A DNA stretch of 64,000 nucleotides from Synergistes sp. (GTDB lineage: Bacteria; Synergistota; Synergistia; Synergistales; Synergistaceae): positions 1 through 64,000 of the forward strand of contig JAFYJW010000013.1 of the NCBI GenBank assembly GCA_017537925.1, in the 5' to 3' direction. Positions 26,196-34,071 of this stretch are shown piece after piece. The position numbers were made by a program, and so were the translations under genes. Under the pieces are notes generated by a model. It was given only the letters and a program-made list of their open reading frames with translations, searched no databases and was not told where the DNA came from. Every line of letters starts with the position of its first letter. Position 1 is the first letter of the stretch.

Positions 26196-26202
26196 TATAC
26201 CA
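26194..26202 (-). promoter_or_regulatory. Extended -10 promoter for remB-gyrB
   Basis: On the minus strand TGGTATAAT is an extended -10 element 27 bases before the remB start. It shares bases with the -10 of the divergent LpxB-like gene. Confidence 0.55.
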
Positions 26203-26230
26203 TGTAGGCCGCCTGAAACGGAGTGAATCG

Positions 26231-27418
26231 ATGGAGACATTATTTATTCTCACAAACTCTCCCGGCGAATTGTCCGGCTGGCTGGCGCCGGTCGCGAAAG
26301 CGATTGCTGCAAAAGCGCCGGAGGTGCGGATAAACGCCGTCACGCTCCCGTGCCCGTACGCAAGCGGCATGGAGCGCGAAAGCGCATTGCGGCTGCACGG
26401 GGTATCCGGGGCGGAAACATTCTCCGGCGCAATGAAGAACGGAGCTCCGAAAGGAAGAAACATGATACTGCAGCTCGGCGGAGATCCTATGTTCGGATGG
26501 GCGCTGTCGCGCAGATACGGGGCTCCGTGGACTTTATATACGGCGCGTCCCAGATGGAGAAGCTCCGTGGCGCACTATTTCATTCCTGACGAAACGTCGC
26601 ACGAACGTTTTAAAAGTGCCGGAGTGGACGAATCCCGGCTGACTTTGACGGGCAACCTTATGCTGGACAGCGTGCCGGAGCTATCGGCATGCCGTCCCGA
26701 TGATTTGGCGGAAAGCCTGGGCGTCGCGGACAGCAGGATACTCTGCTTCATGCCCGGCAGCCGTCCTTTTGAATATTGCCATATGGCCGGATTTTTCAGC
26801 GAATGCGCAAGAATGCTGTATGAAAAATACACCTCGTGGCAGGCTGTCATGCCTCTTGCTCCGACCGTGGACGAGGATATGCTGCGCAAAGGCATTGAAA
26901 ACGCCGGATTTGAGTGGAGCGGCGGGCGCTTTGCCGAAGAGATAAAAACAGGAAACGGGCGTGTTCCTATTATCCGTGAACGCAGGTTTGACGCGATAGC
27001 GGCCTCTTCCCTTGCTGTGGCGCTTCCGGGGACCAATAACCTGCAGATCGTTTCTTTAGGCGTGCCGCTTCTTGTGATAGCGCCGCTGAACAGGGCCGCC
27101 GAGATTCCACTTGACGGCATCCCGGGTGTCATACCGGCAGAAAACGGTCCTGCGCGCGCGCTGAAGAAAAGACTTGTTTTTCATTATAACGACAGAGAAA
27201 AGTTTGTATCGCTCCCCAATCGCATAAGCGGCAGCGCTCTTGTTCCCGAAAGACGTGAGCTTATGACCCCGGAAAGCGCGTGCCGCTATATATCGGAGCT
27301 TATGGAAGACGGGGAAAAACGCGATGCCGCGGTAAAAGGATACTCGGCTCTCAGCCTGGAAAGAGGCGCGTCCGAAAAGATCGCCGAAAAGATTATCGGA
27401 ATGCTGCGCCGGAAATAA
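26231..27418 (+). CDS. Lipid-A-disaccharide synthase-related (LpxB-like) glycosyltransferase
   Basis: The 395-residue protein resembles a group annotated as LpxB-related, known mainly from cyanobacteria and some anaerobic diderms. It opens with FILTNSPGELSGWLAPVAKAI, residues 5-25, equivalent to the LpxB start, and has ILQLGGDPMFGW near 80, TGNLMLDSVP near 142, CFMPGSRPFE near 175 and PGTNNLQIVSLGVPLLVI near 263. True LpxB joins UDP-diacylglucosamine and lipid X; whether this one does is uncertain because no other lpx gene is visible. GAGTG-like sequence precedes ATG 26231. A predicted outer-membrane protein gene follows, which fits an envelope role. Confidence 0.8.
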   Translation: METLFILTNSPGELSGWLAPVAKAIAAKAPEVRINAVTLPCPYASGMERESALRLHGVSGAETFSGAMKNGAPKGRNMILQLGGDPMFGWALSRRYGAPWTLYTARPRWRSSVAHYFIPDETSHERFKSAGVDESRLTLTGNLMLDSVPELSACRPDDLAESLGVADSRILCFMPGSRPFEYCHMAGFFSECARMLYEKYTSWQAVMPLAPTVDEDMLRKGIENAGFEWSGGRFAEEIKTGNGRVPIIRERRFDAIAASSLAVALPGTNNLQIVSLGVPLLVIAPLNRAAEIPLDGIPGVIPAENGPARALKKRLVFHYNDREKFVSLPNRISGSALVPERRELMTPESACRYISELMEDGEKRDAAVKGYSALSLERGASEKIAEKIIGMLRRK

Positions 27419-27501
27419 GCGCGTCAGCCGCCGGCGGCAGCGCGGATACGCGCGGGAGAGTCTCTTCTTTCCGCACTTTCCTCCGACATACCGCTGAAAC
27501 T

Positions 27502-27510
27502 TGATATAAT
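27502..27510 (+). promoter_or_regulatory. Extended -10 promoter for the patatin-barrel gene
   Basis: TGATATAAT is an extended -10 element about 114 bases before ATG 27624. A 12-base direct repeat (TATACTGCAT, twice, 27517-27538) follows in the leader. Confidence 0.45.
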
Positions 27511-27623
27511 ACTTTATATACTGCATGATATACTGCATGGTGCCCGTATCAAAATGTGATAACGGAATTCTTTTGCGCCGCGCTGAAGTTCGGGCGGACA
27601 GCCAACGGAAAGGTCGGTCTTAT

Positions 27624-29810
27624 ATGAAATATTTGAATAAATTGCTGATCTCAGCCGCACTGATAATAGCGACAGCGGTAAACTGCGCAGCGGCGCAGTT
27701 TGCCGCCGACAGCGGAGAAACGCGCGAACATATGAGGGAGTGGGGCTTCAGACACCGTGACGGCATAGTGCTTGCTCTTTGCGGCGGAGGCACAAAAGGG
27801 CTGGCTCATCTGGGCGTATTTGAGGTCCTGGAACGCGAGAACATACCCGTCGCTGCCATCATAGGCACAAGCATGGGCGCAATAATGGGAGGTCTGTATG
27901 CTTCCGGTCTTACTACCGCTGAGATGCGCGAGATCCTTGCCAAATCCGACCTTATGGAGATCATATCCGGGCGCGCCCGCTCCGAACTTTCCGAAGGGTA
28001 CGACAGTCCTCCGACGCAGGGGGACGCCCTCCTGTCTTTTACGATAGACAAGGATAAAAATGAGCGCGGACGGCTTGGCATGCTCGACGCGAAGGATCTG
28101 TACGCATTCCTGAGCGATCTGACTTCCAGTGTGACAGTGACGGACTTCGATCACCTTCCGATACCCTTCGCGGCTGTGTCGACTAACCTGGAAAACGGCG
28201 ACACGGTGATTCTGCGCAACGGCAACCTTGCTTCTGCGCTGCGCGCGTCTATGTCGATACCCGTCGTATTCGACCCATGGGTAATGAACGGCGTGCTTAT
28301 GGCAGACGGCGGCCTTAAGGCGAACCTGCCTGTGCTCGAGGCCAAAAAAATATTCCCGGGGCATCCCGTCGTGGCCATTAATCTTTCTCCGGAGAAGATA
28401 GACAAAAGACCTGAAGAATTCAGGTCGATGTTCGATGTGGCCGCGCAGACTCTTGATATACTGATGCATCGGTCGGTCCTTGAGAACGTCGAAGCCGCCG
28501 ATCTTGTGATAGAGCCGGACGTCAGGGGGCTGGGCACGCTGGAGAGCGGCGGATATGACAAGATCATGGATCTTGGAGTAGAAGCCGCGGAAAAAAAGAT
28601 AGACGAACTGAAAAAACTCGTCGATGAAAAATGCGGAGTCTGGGATCACGACATAGGCGATCGTCCGCGCCGCGTTCCGCCGACGGTCGGTCAGGTGCGC
28701 TTCGAAGGAGTGCCGGAAGGCGTGGCGGCCGAACTGCACGAGAAGTACGGCAGCTGGGTGGATAATCCCCTTGACATGAAAAAAGTGGCCGAAGCGGTGA
28801 GGCATCTTTCGGCACGTGACGATATAAAGTCTGTGGACGACCGCATAGAGATCATCGCCTGCGGCAGCGTGGCTGTCGTATTCAATATAGAAAGACCCGC
28901 CAAGTATGAATTCTCGATAGACGGCTACGCAAGCAATATGTACTGGAACAGATGGCTCTCCGTGACCGGGACGGCCAGAGACACATTCATGCCGGGCGAC
29001 GTCGCGTCGCTTGAATTCCGTCTGGGCACGACATGGGGCGCAATGCTGCGCTATTTTACCGTCAACAACGAGAGCGACGCGCAGTGGGGCCTTACTCTTG
29101 CAGGCAGACGCGAAAAATATGTGCCGTACGAATATGACGGCGATACCGACTTTTCACGCTACACGGCAAAGATAGCGTGGTACAAGACCTTCTCGAACCG
29201 AGCGCGCCTCGGGATAGGCTACGCGGGCCAGCGCGTCACCTCTATCGCCGACGGCCCGATAAACGGCTACGGCCCGTATCTTTCTTTCACTTTTGATACT
29301 CTCGACGACCCGATACTGCCGACAAAGGGGCTCGCAGTAATCAGCGAGATGTGGTACCCTGCCGGCGAGACTCTCGTGTCGAGCACAAAGTTCCGTGCAT
29401 ATCTGCCTGTATTTAAAGACAGCGGCACCAGGGTGATCTTCGGCGGAGGGTTAAAGACCGGAGACGCCGATTCGCTGGCATATGCCGCCATGCTCGGCAC
29501 GCGCGAGGAGCTTTACAGCTTGGGCCAGCACCCGCTTATGGGCGACCAGGCATACTGGCTGCATTTAGGGCTTGAACGCGCGTTCATGCGCTCATGGTGG
29601 GGCGGCGTGAACCTTGAGATATTCGGCAACTACGGACAGACGCTGCGCAATTGGAGCAGATCTGACAGCAGATGGGAAGTAGGCGCAGCCCTTTCGATAC
29701 CGACCAACAGAATACGCGGCAGACTGGTCTTCGTCTATGACAACGACGGCGGATTTACTGTAGGCTATACGCTGGGCATCCCGAGATTCTGGGACGGCCC
29801 GCTGCCGTAG
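27624..29810 (+). CDS. Patatin-like phospholipase with POTRA and outer-membrane barrel (type Vd)
   Basis: The 728-residue protein combines a patatin lipase with an Omp85-type barrel, the layout of PlpD-type Vd autotransporters. A signal peptide covers residues 1-23 (LLISAALIIATAVNCAAA). The lipase has the oxyanion loop CGGGTKGLAHLGV near 52, the nucleophile GTSMGA near 81 and the catalytic DGGLKANLP near 227. A POTRA-like segment follows (VGQVRFEGVPEGVAAELHEKYG, about 350), then a beta-rich C-terminus of about 300 residues ending LGIPRFWDGPLP. I chose ATG 27624 because AAAGGT is well spaced and the signal peptide starts there. Likely role: surface or secreted phospholipase. Confidence 0.9.
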   Translation: MKYLNKLLISAALIIATAVNCAAAQFAADSGETREHMREWGFRHRDGIVLALCGGGTKGLAHLGVFEVLERENIPVAAIIGTSMGAIMGGLYASGLTTAEMREILAKSDLMEIISGRARSELSEGYDSPPTQGDALLSFTIDKDKNERGRLGMLDAKDLYAFLSDLTSSVTVTDFDHLPIPFAAVSTNLENGDTVILRNGNLASALRASMSIPVVFDPWVMNGVLMADGGLKANLPVLEAKKIFPGHPVVAINLSPEKIDKRPEEFRSMFDVAAQTLDILMHRSVLENVEAADLVIEPDVRGLGTLESGGYDKIMDLGVEAAEKKIDELKKLVDEKCGVWDHDIGDRPRRVPPTVGQVRFEGVPEGVAAELHEKYGSWVDNPLDMKKVAEAVRHLSARDDIKSVDDRIEIIACGSVAVVFNIERPAKYEFSIDGYASNMYWNRWLSVTGTARDTFMPGDVASLEFRLGTTWGAMLRYFTVNNESDAQWGLTLAGRREKYVPYEYDGDTDFSRYTAKIAWYKTFSNRARLGIGYAGQRVTSIADGPINGYGPYLSFTFDTLDDPILPTKGLAVISEMWYPAGETLVSSTKFRAYLPVFKDSGTRVIFGGGLKTGDADSLAYAAMLGTREELYSLGQHPLMGDQAYWLHLGLERAFMRSWWGGVNLEIFGNYGQTLRNWSRSDSRWEVGAALSIPTNRIRGRLVFVYDNDGGFTVGYTLGIPRFWDGPLP

Positions 29811-29842
29811 TCGTTCTGAACTTAAACTTGCCCTGCACAGCT

Positions 29843-29874
29843 ATGTCAACCTATATAATTATACAGGTTGACAT
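29843..29874 (+). promoter_or_regulatory. BirA (biotin repressor) operator upstream of bioY
   Basis: ATGTCAACC (29843-29851) and GGTTGACAT (29866-29874) form a perfect inverted repeat with a 14-base spacer. This agrees with the half-site and spacing pattern known for BirA operators. It lies 29 bases before bioY, so biotin excess should shut the importer off. Confidence 0.85.
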
Positions 29875-29896
29875 AACCGCTTTATACTGTTATCAT
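29868..29896 (+). promoter_or_regulatory. bioY promoter embedded in the BirA operator
   Basis: A perfect TTGACA (29868-29873, inside the right half-site), a 17-base spacer and TATCAT (29891-29896) predict a start of transcription at about 29903-29904, right at the bioY ATG. Confidence 0.65.
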
Positions 29897-29903
29897 TGCC
29901 GCC

Positions 29904-30452
29904 ATGAAGATAAAAACGATGATTCAGATCTCATTATTCGCGGTAATGACGGCAATAGGCGCAAGGCTGACGATTCCCGTCCCTATCCTTCCTTTTACGC
30001 TTCAGACAATGTTTGCGATGCTGGCAGGCCTTGTGCTCGGAAAGAAAAAAGGCGCGGCTTCCCAGCTGCTTTATATGCTTATGGGGCTTGCCGGCATTCC
30101 TGTCTTCACTTCGGTATGCGGTCCTGCGGCGCTTTTTGCGCCTTCGTTCGGCTATATCATAGGCTTTGTGCTCTGCGCCTATATAAGCGGGGCTTTGAAA
30201 GACTTTTTCGCGGCAAGGTACGGCGCGCCGACGCGCCTGATGCTTTTTGCTGCCGCAATGACCGGCGTCGCGGCAACTTATGCTGTTGGCGTCGCCTATC
30301 TTTACGCTGTGCTCAACATATGGGGGGGCGGCGCTGCGTTGATGAAGGTCCTCTCTGTCGGCTTTTTCACTACATCCCCGGGCGACATTATAAAAGCGGC
30401 CGCCGCCGCGGAGATCTCCCGCAGGGTCGCGGCTGCCGGCACGGCGGACTGA
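29904..30452 (+). CDS. bioY: Biotin transporter BioY
   Basis: The 182-residue integral membrane protein is the substrate-binding S component of an ECF biotin importer. It has six hydrophobic segments and the family signatures RLTIPVPILPFTLQTMFAML near residue 22 and PSFGYIIGFV near 81. No bioM/bioN genes are adjacent, so it uses a shared ECF module or works alone. No ribosome binding site precedes ATG 29904; with the promoter just upstream the mRNA appears leaderless. Control by BirA is supported by the operator. It is convergent with mutS2. Confidence 0.95.
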   Translation: MKIKTMIQISLFAVMTAIGARLTIPVPILPFTLQTMFAMLAGLVLGKKKGAASQLLYMLMGLAGIPVFTSVCGPAALFAPSFGYIIGFVLCAYISGALKDFFAARYGAPTRLMLFAAAMTGVAATYAVGVAYLYAVLNIWGGGAALMKVLSVGFFTTSPGDIIKAAAAAEISRRVAAAGTAD

Positions 30453-30468
30453 CAGGCAAAACGGCCAG

Positions 30469-32826
30469 TTATCTTTTGAACTTTACGACGGTGACGCCGT
30501 ATCCGCCTTCATGCGGGCCGCCAAGGTTATGTTCCTCAACATAGGGAAGACGCTTGCACAGCTCCTGCACTTCGCGGCGCAGTATGCCTTCCCCGCGGCC
30601 GTGTATGACGGTAACCGTGTCATAGCCTGCGCAGTAGGCGCGGTCAAGGTACTGTTCAACGATAGGCATCGCCTCGTCTATCGTCATGCCGCGCACCATT
30701 ATCGACGAAGGGACGCCTGCGGGGCGCGATATTTTTACCCTTACCTGCTGCGGCTGCACGCTTTGTACGGGCAGCTGAGAGAATTTAAGCTTTGTCAGGG
30801 GCACTTCTATCTGGGCGGCACCCGCCTGTATAAGCGCTTTTTTGCCCCTTACCTCGACGACAGACGCGCTCTTGTTGGTCCCTATTATCTGTACCGTGTC
30901 GCCTGCAGCAAGCTCGTGATCTGCAGCGGCTACGGACTGAGCCTTCTCTTTTTTCTCTTCGCGCTTTGCCGCGCTCTTTTCAATTTTGTGGAAGTGGCTG
31001 CGTTTTTTTTCAAGTTCGCGCCGGGCGTCGGCTTCGGCCTTTGCGTCGGTCATGTTTTTTATCAGCGCGCGCGCCGAGTCTTCCGCGTTGCGCACTATCG
31101 AAAGGGCTTTTTTGTCGGCGCTTGCTATTAGCGCGTCTTTCTTTTCCTCGATAGCTTTTACCCTTTCCTCGTATTCTTTTTCAAGCTTTTCAAGCTTTTT
31201 GCGCGAGGCTTCCACCGCGGTTGTCTCACGCTCGAGAGAGGCGCGTTTTTCATGCAGCTCGCCGATCAGATCTTCCATGGAGACTTCGCGGTTGCTCATC
31301 GCTTTTTTCGCTCTGTTAATCACAGAACGTCTGAGCCCGAGCTTTTCGGCTATCAGCAGAGCGTTGCTGCGCCCCGGTATGCCGGTCAGTATCCTGTAAG
31401 TCGGCGACAGTGTTTTGCTGTCGAATTCCACGCTTGCCGTTTCAACTTTTTCCGACGCCAAAGCGTAGCGCTTTATCGGGTTGTGGTGCGTGGTCGCAAG
31501 GACAAGAGAACGCTGCTCCCTGAGCCAGTCAAGCAGAGCAATGCCTATTGCCGCACCTTCTTCCGGGTCGGTGCCGGCGCCCAGTTCGTCAAGAAGCACG
31601 AGCGAACGCGGAGTGACTTTATTCAGTATCTGCGTGATATGAGTTATATGAGCGCTGAATGTGGAAAGGTTCTGTTCTATGCTCTGTTCGTCGCCGATAT
31701 CCGCGAAGAGCTCGCCGATATCGCCAAGCACTGAGTTTTCCCCGGCCGGTATCGGAAAGCCGAGCCAGCCCAAATAAACGCAGACGCCTGCTGTTTTCAG
31801 CGCGACTGTCTTGCCGCCGGTGTTGGGGCCCGTTATTACGAGAATGCGGAAATCGGCGCCGCATTTTATATCTATAGGGACAGATCTGCTGCCTAAAAGA
31901 GGGTGGCGCGCGCCTGCAAAGGAAAAAACGGTACGGGAATCAAGCTGGGGCAGGCGCCATTTGTCGATGCGCACGGTCTCCGAGAGCGCGTATAAAAGGT
32001 CTATCGTGCCCAGGACGTTTTCTGCATCCAATATGCCCCTTTTGCGTTCCTTGAGTTTTGCGGTGAATTCCCTGTATATCCGTGTTTCCTCGAGAAGCTC
32101 TTCTCCGTAGAGCCTGCTGTATTCGTCGTTCAGATTCATCAGTTGGCGCGGCTCCATATAGACGCTGTTTCCCGAACCCGATCGGTCGACTACGGCGCCA
32201 GGGAAGAGAGGAAGCGCATCCTGCCGCACAAGGAAAGCGTGGCGCCCGTTGCGCAGAGTGAGGACTCTTTCCTGCAGCATCAGCGTTACCTGAGGATCGT
32301 TCAGTATGGCGTGGGCCCGGCTGCGTATCGTGTTTTTAAGCTCGCGCATGCGTATCCTGAGTTTTGCCAGCTTTTCCGATGCGTAGTCGTAGAGATGCCC
32401 TTCGTCGTCTATCACGGACAGCATTTCGCATTCTGCCGAAAAGTCCCGCAGTCCGCGCAGCAGCAGAGAAAAGCTCTGATATTCTCCGCAGACAGAGGAG
32501 AGCGCTTCCTTCATTCTGCCGGCAAGCGTCAGCAGAAGACGAATCTTTACCAGCTCTTCGCCGGAAAGAAGGCCGGTCTCTTCGGCGGCTTCGATCATCG
32601 GCGTCACCTGAGCGAGGCTGTTCATCCACGGCAGTTCGCCTTTGCGCCCGCGGTAGTCTTCGATCTCGGCAAAAAGGGTCTGACGCCGCTTAAGCTCGCC
32701 AATGTCCGCGGCAGGGGCCGTATTCTCAACGACCGCTTCGCCGGTCCTGCTTCGGCAGCGCCTTGCTATTATCTGTTTTATTTTGGTTACTTCAAGGCTT
32801 TTGAATGCCGGGGGGTCAATATACAT
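30469..32826 (-). CDS. mutS2: Endonuclease MutS2
   Basis: This 785-residue MutS homologue lacks the mismatch-recognition domain and ends in an Smr nuclease domain; the family acts in suppression of recombination or ribosome rescue/collision resolution. The Walker A is ITGPNTGGKTVALKT near 330, Walker B is LVLLDELGAGTDPEEGAA near 404, and a long charged coiled coil covers about 515-640. The Smr domain ends the protein (VTVIHGRGEGILRREVQ near 744, then GGYGVTVV). The ribosome site before ATG 32826 is weak. It closes the long minus-strand unit that begins at infC. Confidence 0.96.
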   Translation of the reverse strand: MYIDPPAFKSLEVTKIKQIIARRCRSRTGEAVVENTAPAADIGELKRRQTLFAEIEDYRGRKGELPWMNSLAQVTPMIEAAEETGLLSGEELVKIRLLLTLAGRMKEALSSVCGEYQSFSLLLRGLRDFSAECEMLSVIDDEGHLYDYASEKLAKLRIRMRELKNTIRSRAHAILNDPQVTLMLQERVLTLRNGRHAFLVRQDALPLFPGAVVDRSGSGNSVYMEPRQLMNLNDEYSRLYGEELLEETRIYREFTAKLKERKRGILDAENVLGTIDLLYALSETVRIDKWRLPQLDSRTVFSFAGARHPLLGSRSVPIDIKCGADFRILVITGPNTGGKTVALKTAGVCVYLGWLGFPIPAGENSVLGDIGELFADIGDEQSIEQNLSTFSAHITHITQILNKVTPRSLVLLDELGAGTDPEEGAAIGIALLDWLREQRSLVLATTHHNPIKRYALASEKVETASVEFDSKTLSPTYRILTGIPGRSNALLIAEKLGLRRSVINRAKKAMSNREVSMEDLIGELHEKRASLERETTAVEASRKKLEKLEKEYEERVKAIEEKKDALIASADKKALSIVRNAEDSARALIKNMTDAKAEADARRELEKKRSHFHKIEKSAAKREEKKEKAQSVAAADHELAAGDTVQIIGTNKSASVVEVRGKKALIQAGAAQIEVPLTKLKFSQLPVQSVQPQQVRVKISRPAGVPSSIMVRGMTIDEAMPIVEQYLDRAYCAGYDTVTVIHGRGEGILRREVQELCKRLPYVEEHNLGGPHEGGYGVTVVKFKR

Positions 32827-32837
32827 ATACGCTGTAT

Positions 32838-33440
32838 TTATATCTCTGACTGCCGGGACGACAGTCCTTCAGGCCCTTCGGAACCTGTACGGTAGGGACG
32901 GAGTATCTGCTCAAGCGTGCCGTCTGGCAGGGACGTGCCTTCGGGAAGGATGTTCAGGTCTATGAACATCTCGCGGAACTGCGGCCAGCATCTGCCTGCG
33001 TAGCGCAGGATATCGCTTTTTGACATCCACGTCGGGTTTGCTACAGGCGCAAGAAGAATGCCCGCGGTTATAACGACATAGACTATCACGACGCTCTTTA
33101 TCACGCCCGAAAAAAGACCGAGCGTCCTGTCAACAGCACCGAGCCTGGCTGCACCTACGATCTTTTTTGCTATCATGCGCAGAACGGCCGCGGCCATCGT
33201 AACGGCGATCCATATGAGCACCGCAGCGACCGCCTGCGCTATATATACATTAGCTCCCGAGGCTGATGAGAATATGTGCCCAACAGCCCCGGAATAATGG
33301 AATGAAAGGTAAAAGGAAGCGGCAAAGCCCGCCAGCGTTATCAGCTCTCCGAGAAAACCGCGGAACATCCCGCGCACAATAAAATAGAGCGCCAGAACGA
33401 TGAAGAATATGTCCAGGAAACCGAGGCCGAACAGAGTCAC
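32838..33440 (-). CDS. CvpA-family membrane protein
   Basis: The 200-residue protein has four predicted membrane helices within residues 1-145 and the CvpA opening GFLDIFFIVLALYFIVRGMF. CvpA proteins affect envelope functions and colicin V export in E. coli; the molecular role is unclear. It starts at GTG 33440 and shares a 4-base GTGA overlap with the ZapA-like gene. The zapA-cvpA-mutS2 order is common in Firmicutes. Confidence 0.85.
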   Translation of the reverse strand: MTLFGLGFLDIFFIVLALYFIVRGMFRGFLGELITLAGFAASFYLSFHYSGAVGHIFSSASGANVYIAQAVAAVLIWIAVTMAAAVLRMIAKKIVGAARLGAVDRTLGLFSGVIKSVVIVYVVITAGILLAPVANPTWMSKSDILRYAGRCWPQFREMFIDLNILPEGTSLPDGTLEQILRPYRTGSEGPEGLSSRQSEI

Positions 33441-33706
33441 TGCCCGGTACCGCCGAATTTTTCGTTAAGAGCGGCAATTCTTTCGTTCAGCTCTTCGACT
33501 CTGTTCCCAAGCGTAAGCAGGGAGAGTACGAGCCGCTCGTCCTGCCCCAGATTCTGCGGGAAAGCGTCCGCGATGGCGCCGACTGTTTCCACGATACGCA
33601 GAAAGCGCGCGGAATCTATTTTAGTAGAGAGGGTATATTTCCCGCGCCCTATCCAGAATGTGTATCTGCCGTCGCCGAGGGACTTTATCTCGCGTATATC
33701 GTCCAT
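33437..33706 (-). CDS. ZapA-like cell division protein
   Basis: The 89-residue protein has a short beta-rich start (RYTFWIGRGKYTLSTKI), a middle domain and a C-terminal helix likely to form a coiled coil (LLTLGNRVEELNERIAALNEKF). Length, layout and place between pheT and cvpA-mutS2 match ZapA, which bundles FtsZ filaments. Sequence similarity as I can judge it is modest, so the name rests mainly on architecture and position. Confidence 0.6.
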   Translation of the reverse strand: MDDIREIKSLGDGRYTFWIGRGKYTLSTKIDSARFLRIVETVGAIADAFPQNLGQDERLVLSLLTLGNRVEELNERIAALNEKFGGTGQ

Positions 33707-33724
33707 TGCCTTAAGCGGTTTCTG

Positions 33725-34009
33725 TTATTGTTCCTGCTGCCCTGTCGGATGCTCTTCTGACGCCAGTCTGTTCATACGGCCGAGAAGCCCTTCAAGGCGT
33801 CCGTTTATATCTTCTTTTTCAGCCCTGGTCGAAGCGGCCGACTTTTCCGCCTCTTCCTGAAGCTGGAGGATCTCAAGATCCCTGTCTTCTATTATTCCGT
33901 TAAGCTCCAGGACCTTTTTCTCAAGGGCCTCTTTGGCCGCTCTCGTTTCGGTAAGCATTTTTTCAAGGCGGTCAAGTGCTTCGTTGACTTTTTCAAACTG
34001 TTCGATCAT
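33725..34009 (-). CDS. Small coiled-coil protein, ZapB-like
   Basis: The 94-residue protein is almost wholly a charged helix with heptad-like spacing (FEKVNEALDRLEKMLTE onwards to about residue 80) and an acidic, glutamine-rich tail. Size and form resemble ZapB-type division proteins (DUF904-like). It lies directly upstream of the ZapA-like gene; in gamma-proteobacteria ZapB binds ZapA at the Z ring. GGAGG precedes its ATG. Coiled coils are easy to over-read, so the assignment is tentative. Confidence 0.5.
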   Translation of the reverse strand: MIEQFEKVNEALDRLEKMLTETRAAKEALEKKVLELNGIIEDRDLEILQLQEEAEKSAASTRAEKEDINGRLEGLLGRMNRLASEEHPTGQQEQ

Positions 34010-34071
34010 TGCAGAGCACCTCCAGAAATTATATGTTTGCTGTTTTCGGCTGAGCGGGCAGATATCTTCGG

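Noticed and set aside
29854-29859. TATAAT inside the BirA spacer as the main bioY promoter
   Set aside because: The nearest -35-like sequence, TTGCCC at 29828, is 20 bases away; the TTGACA-17-TATCAT pair is better. It remains a possible second promoter.
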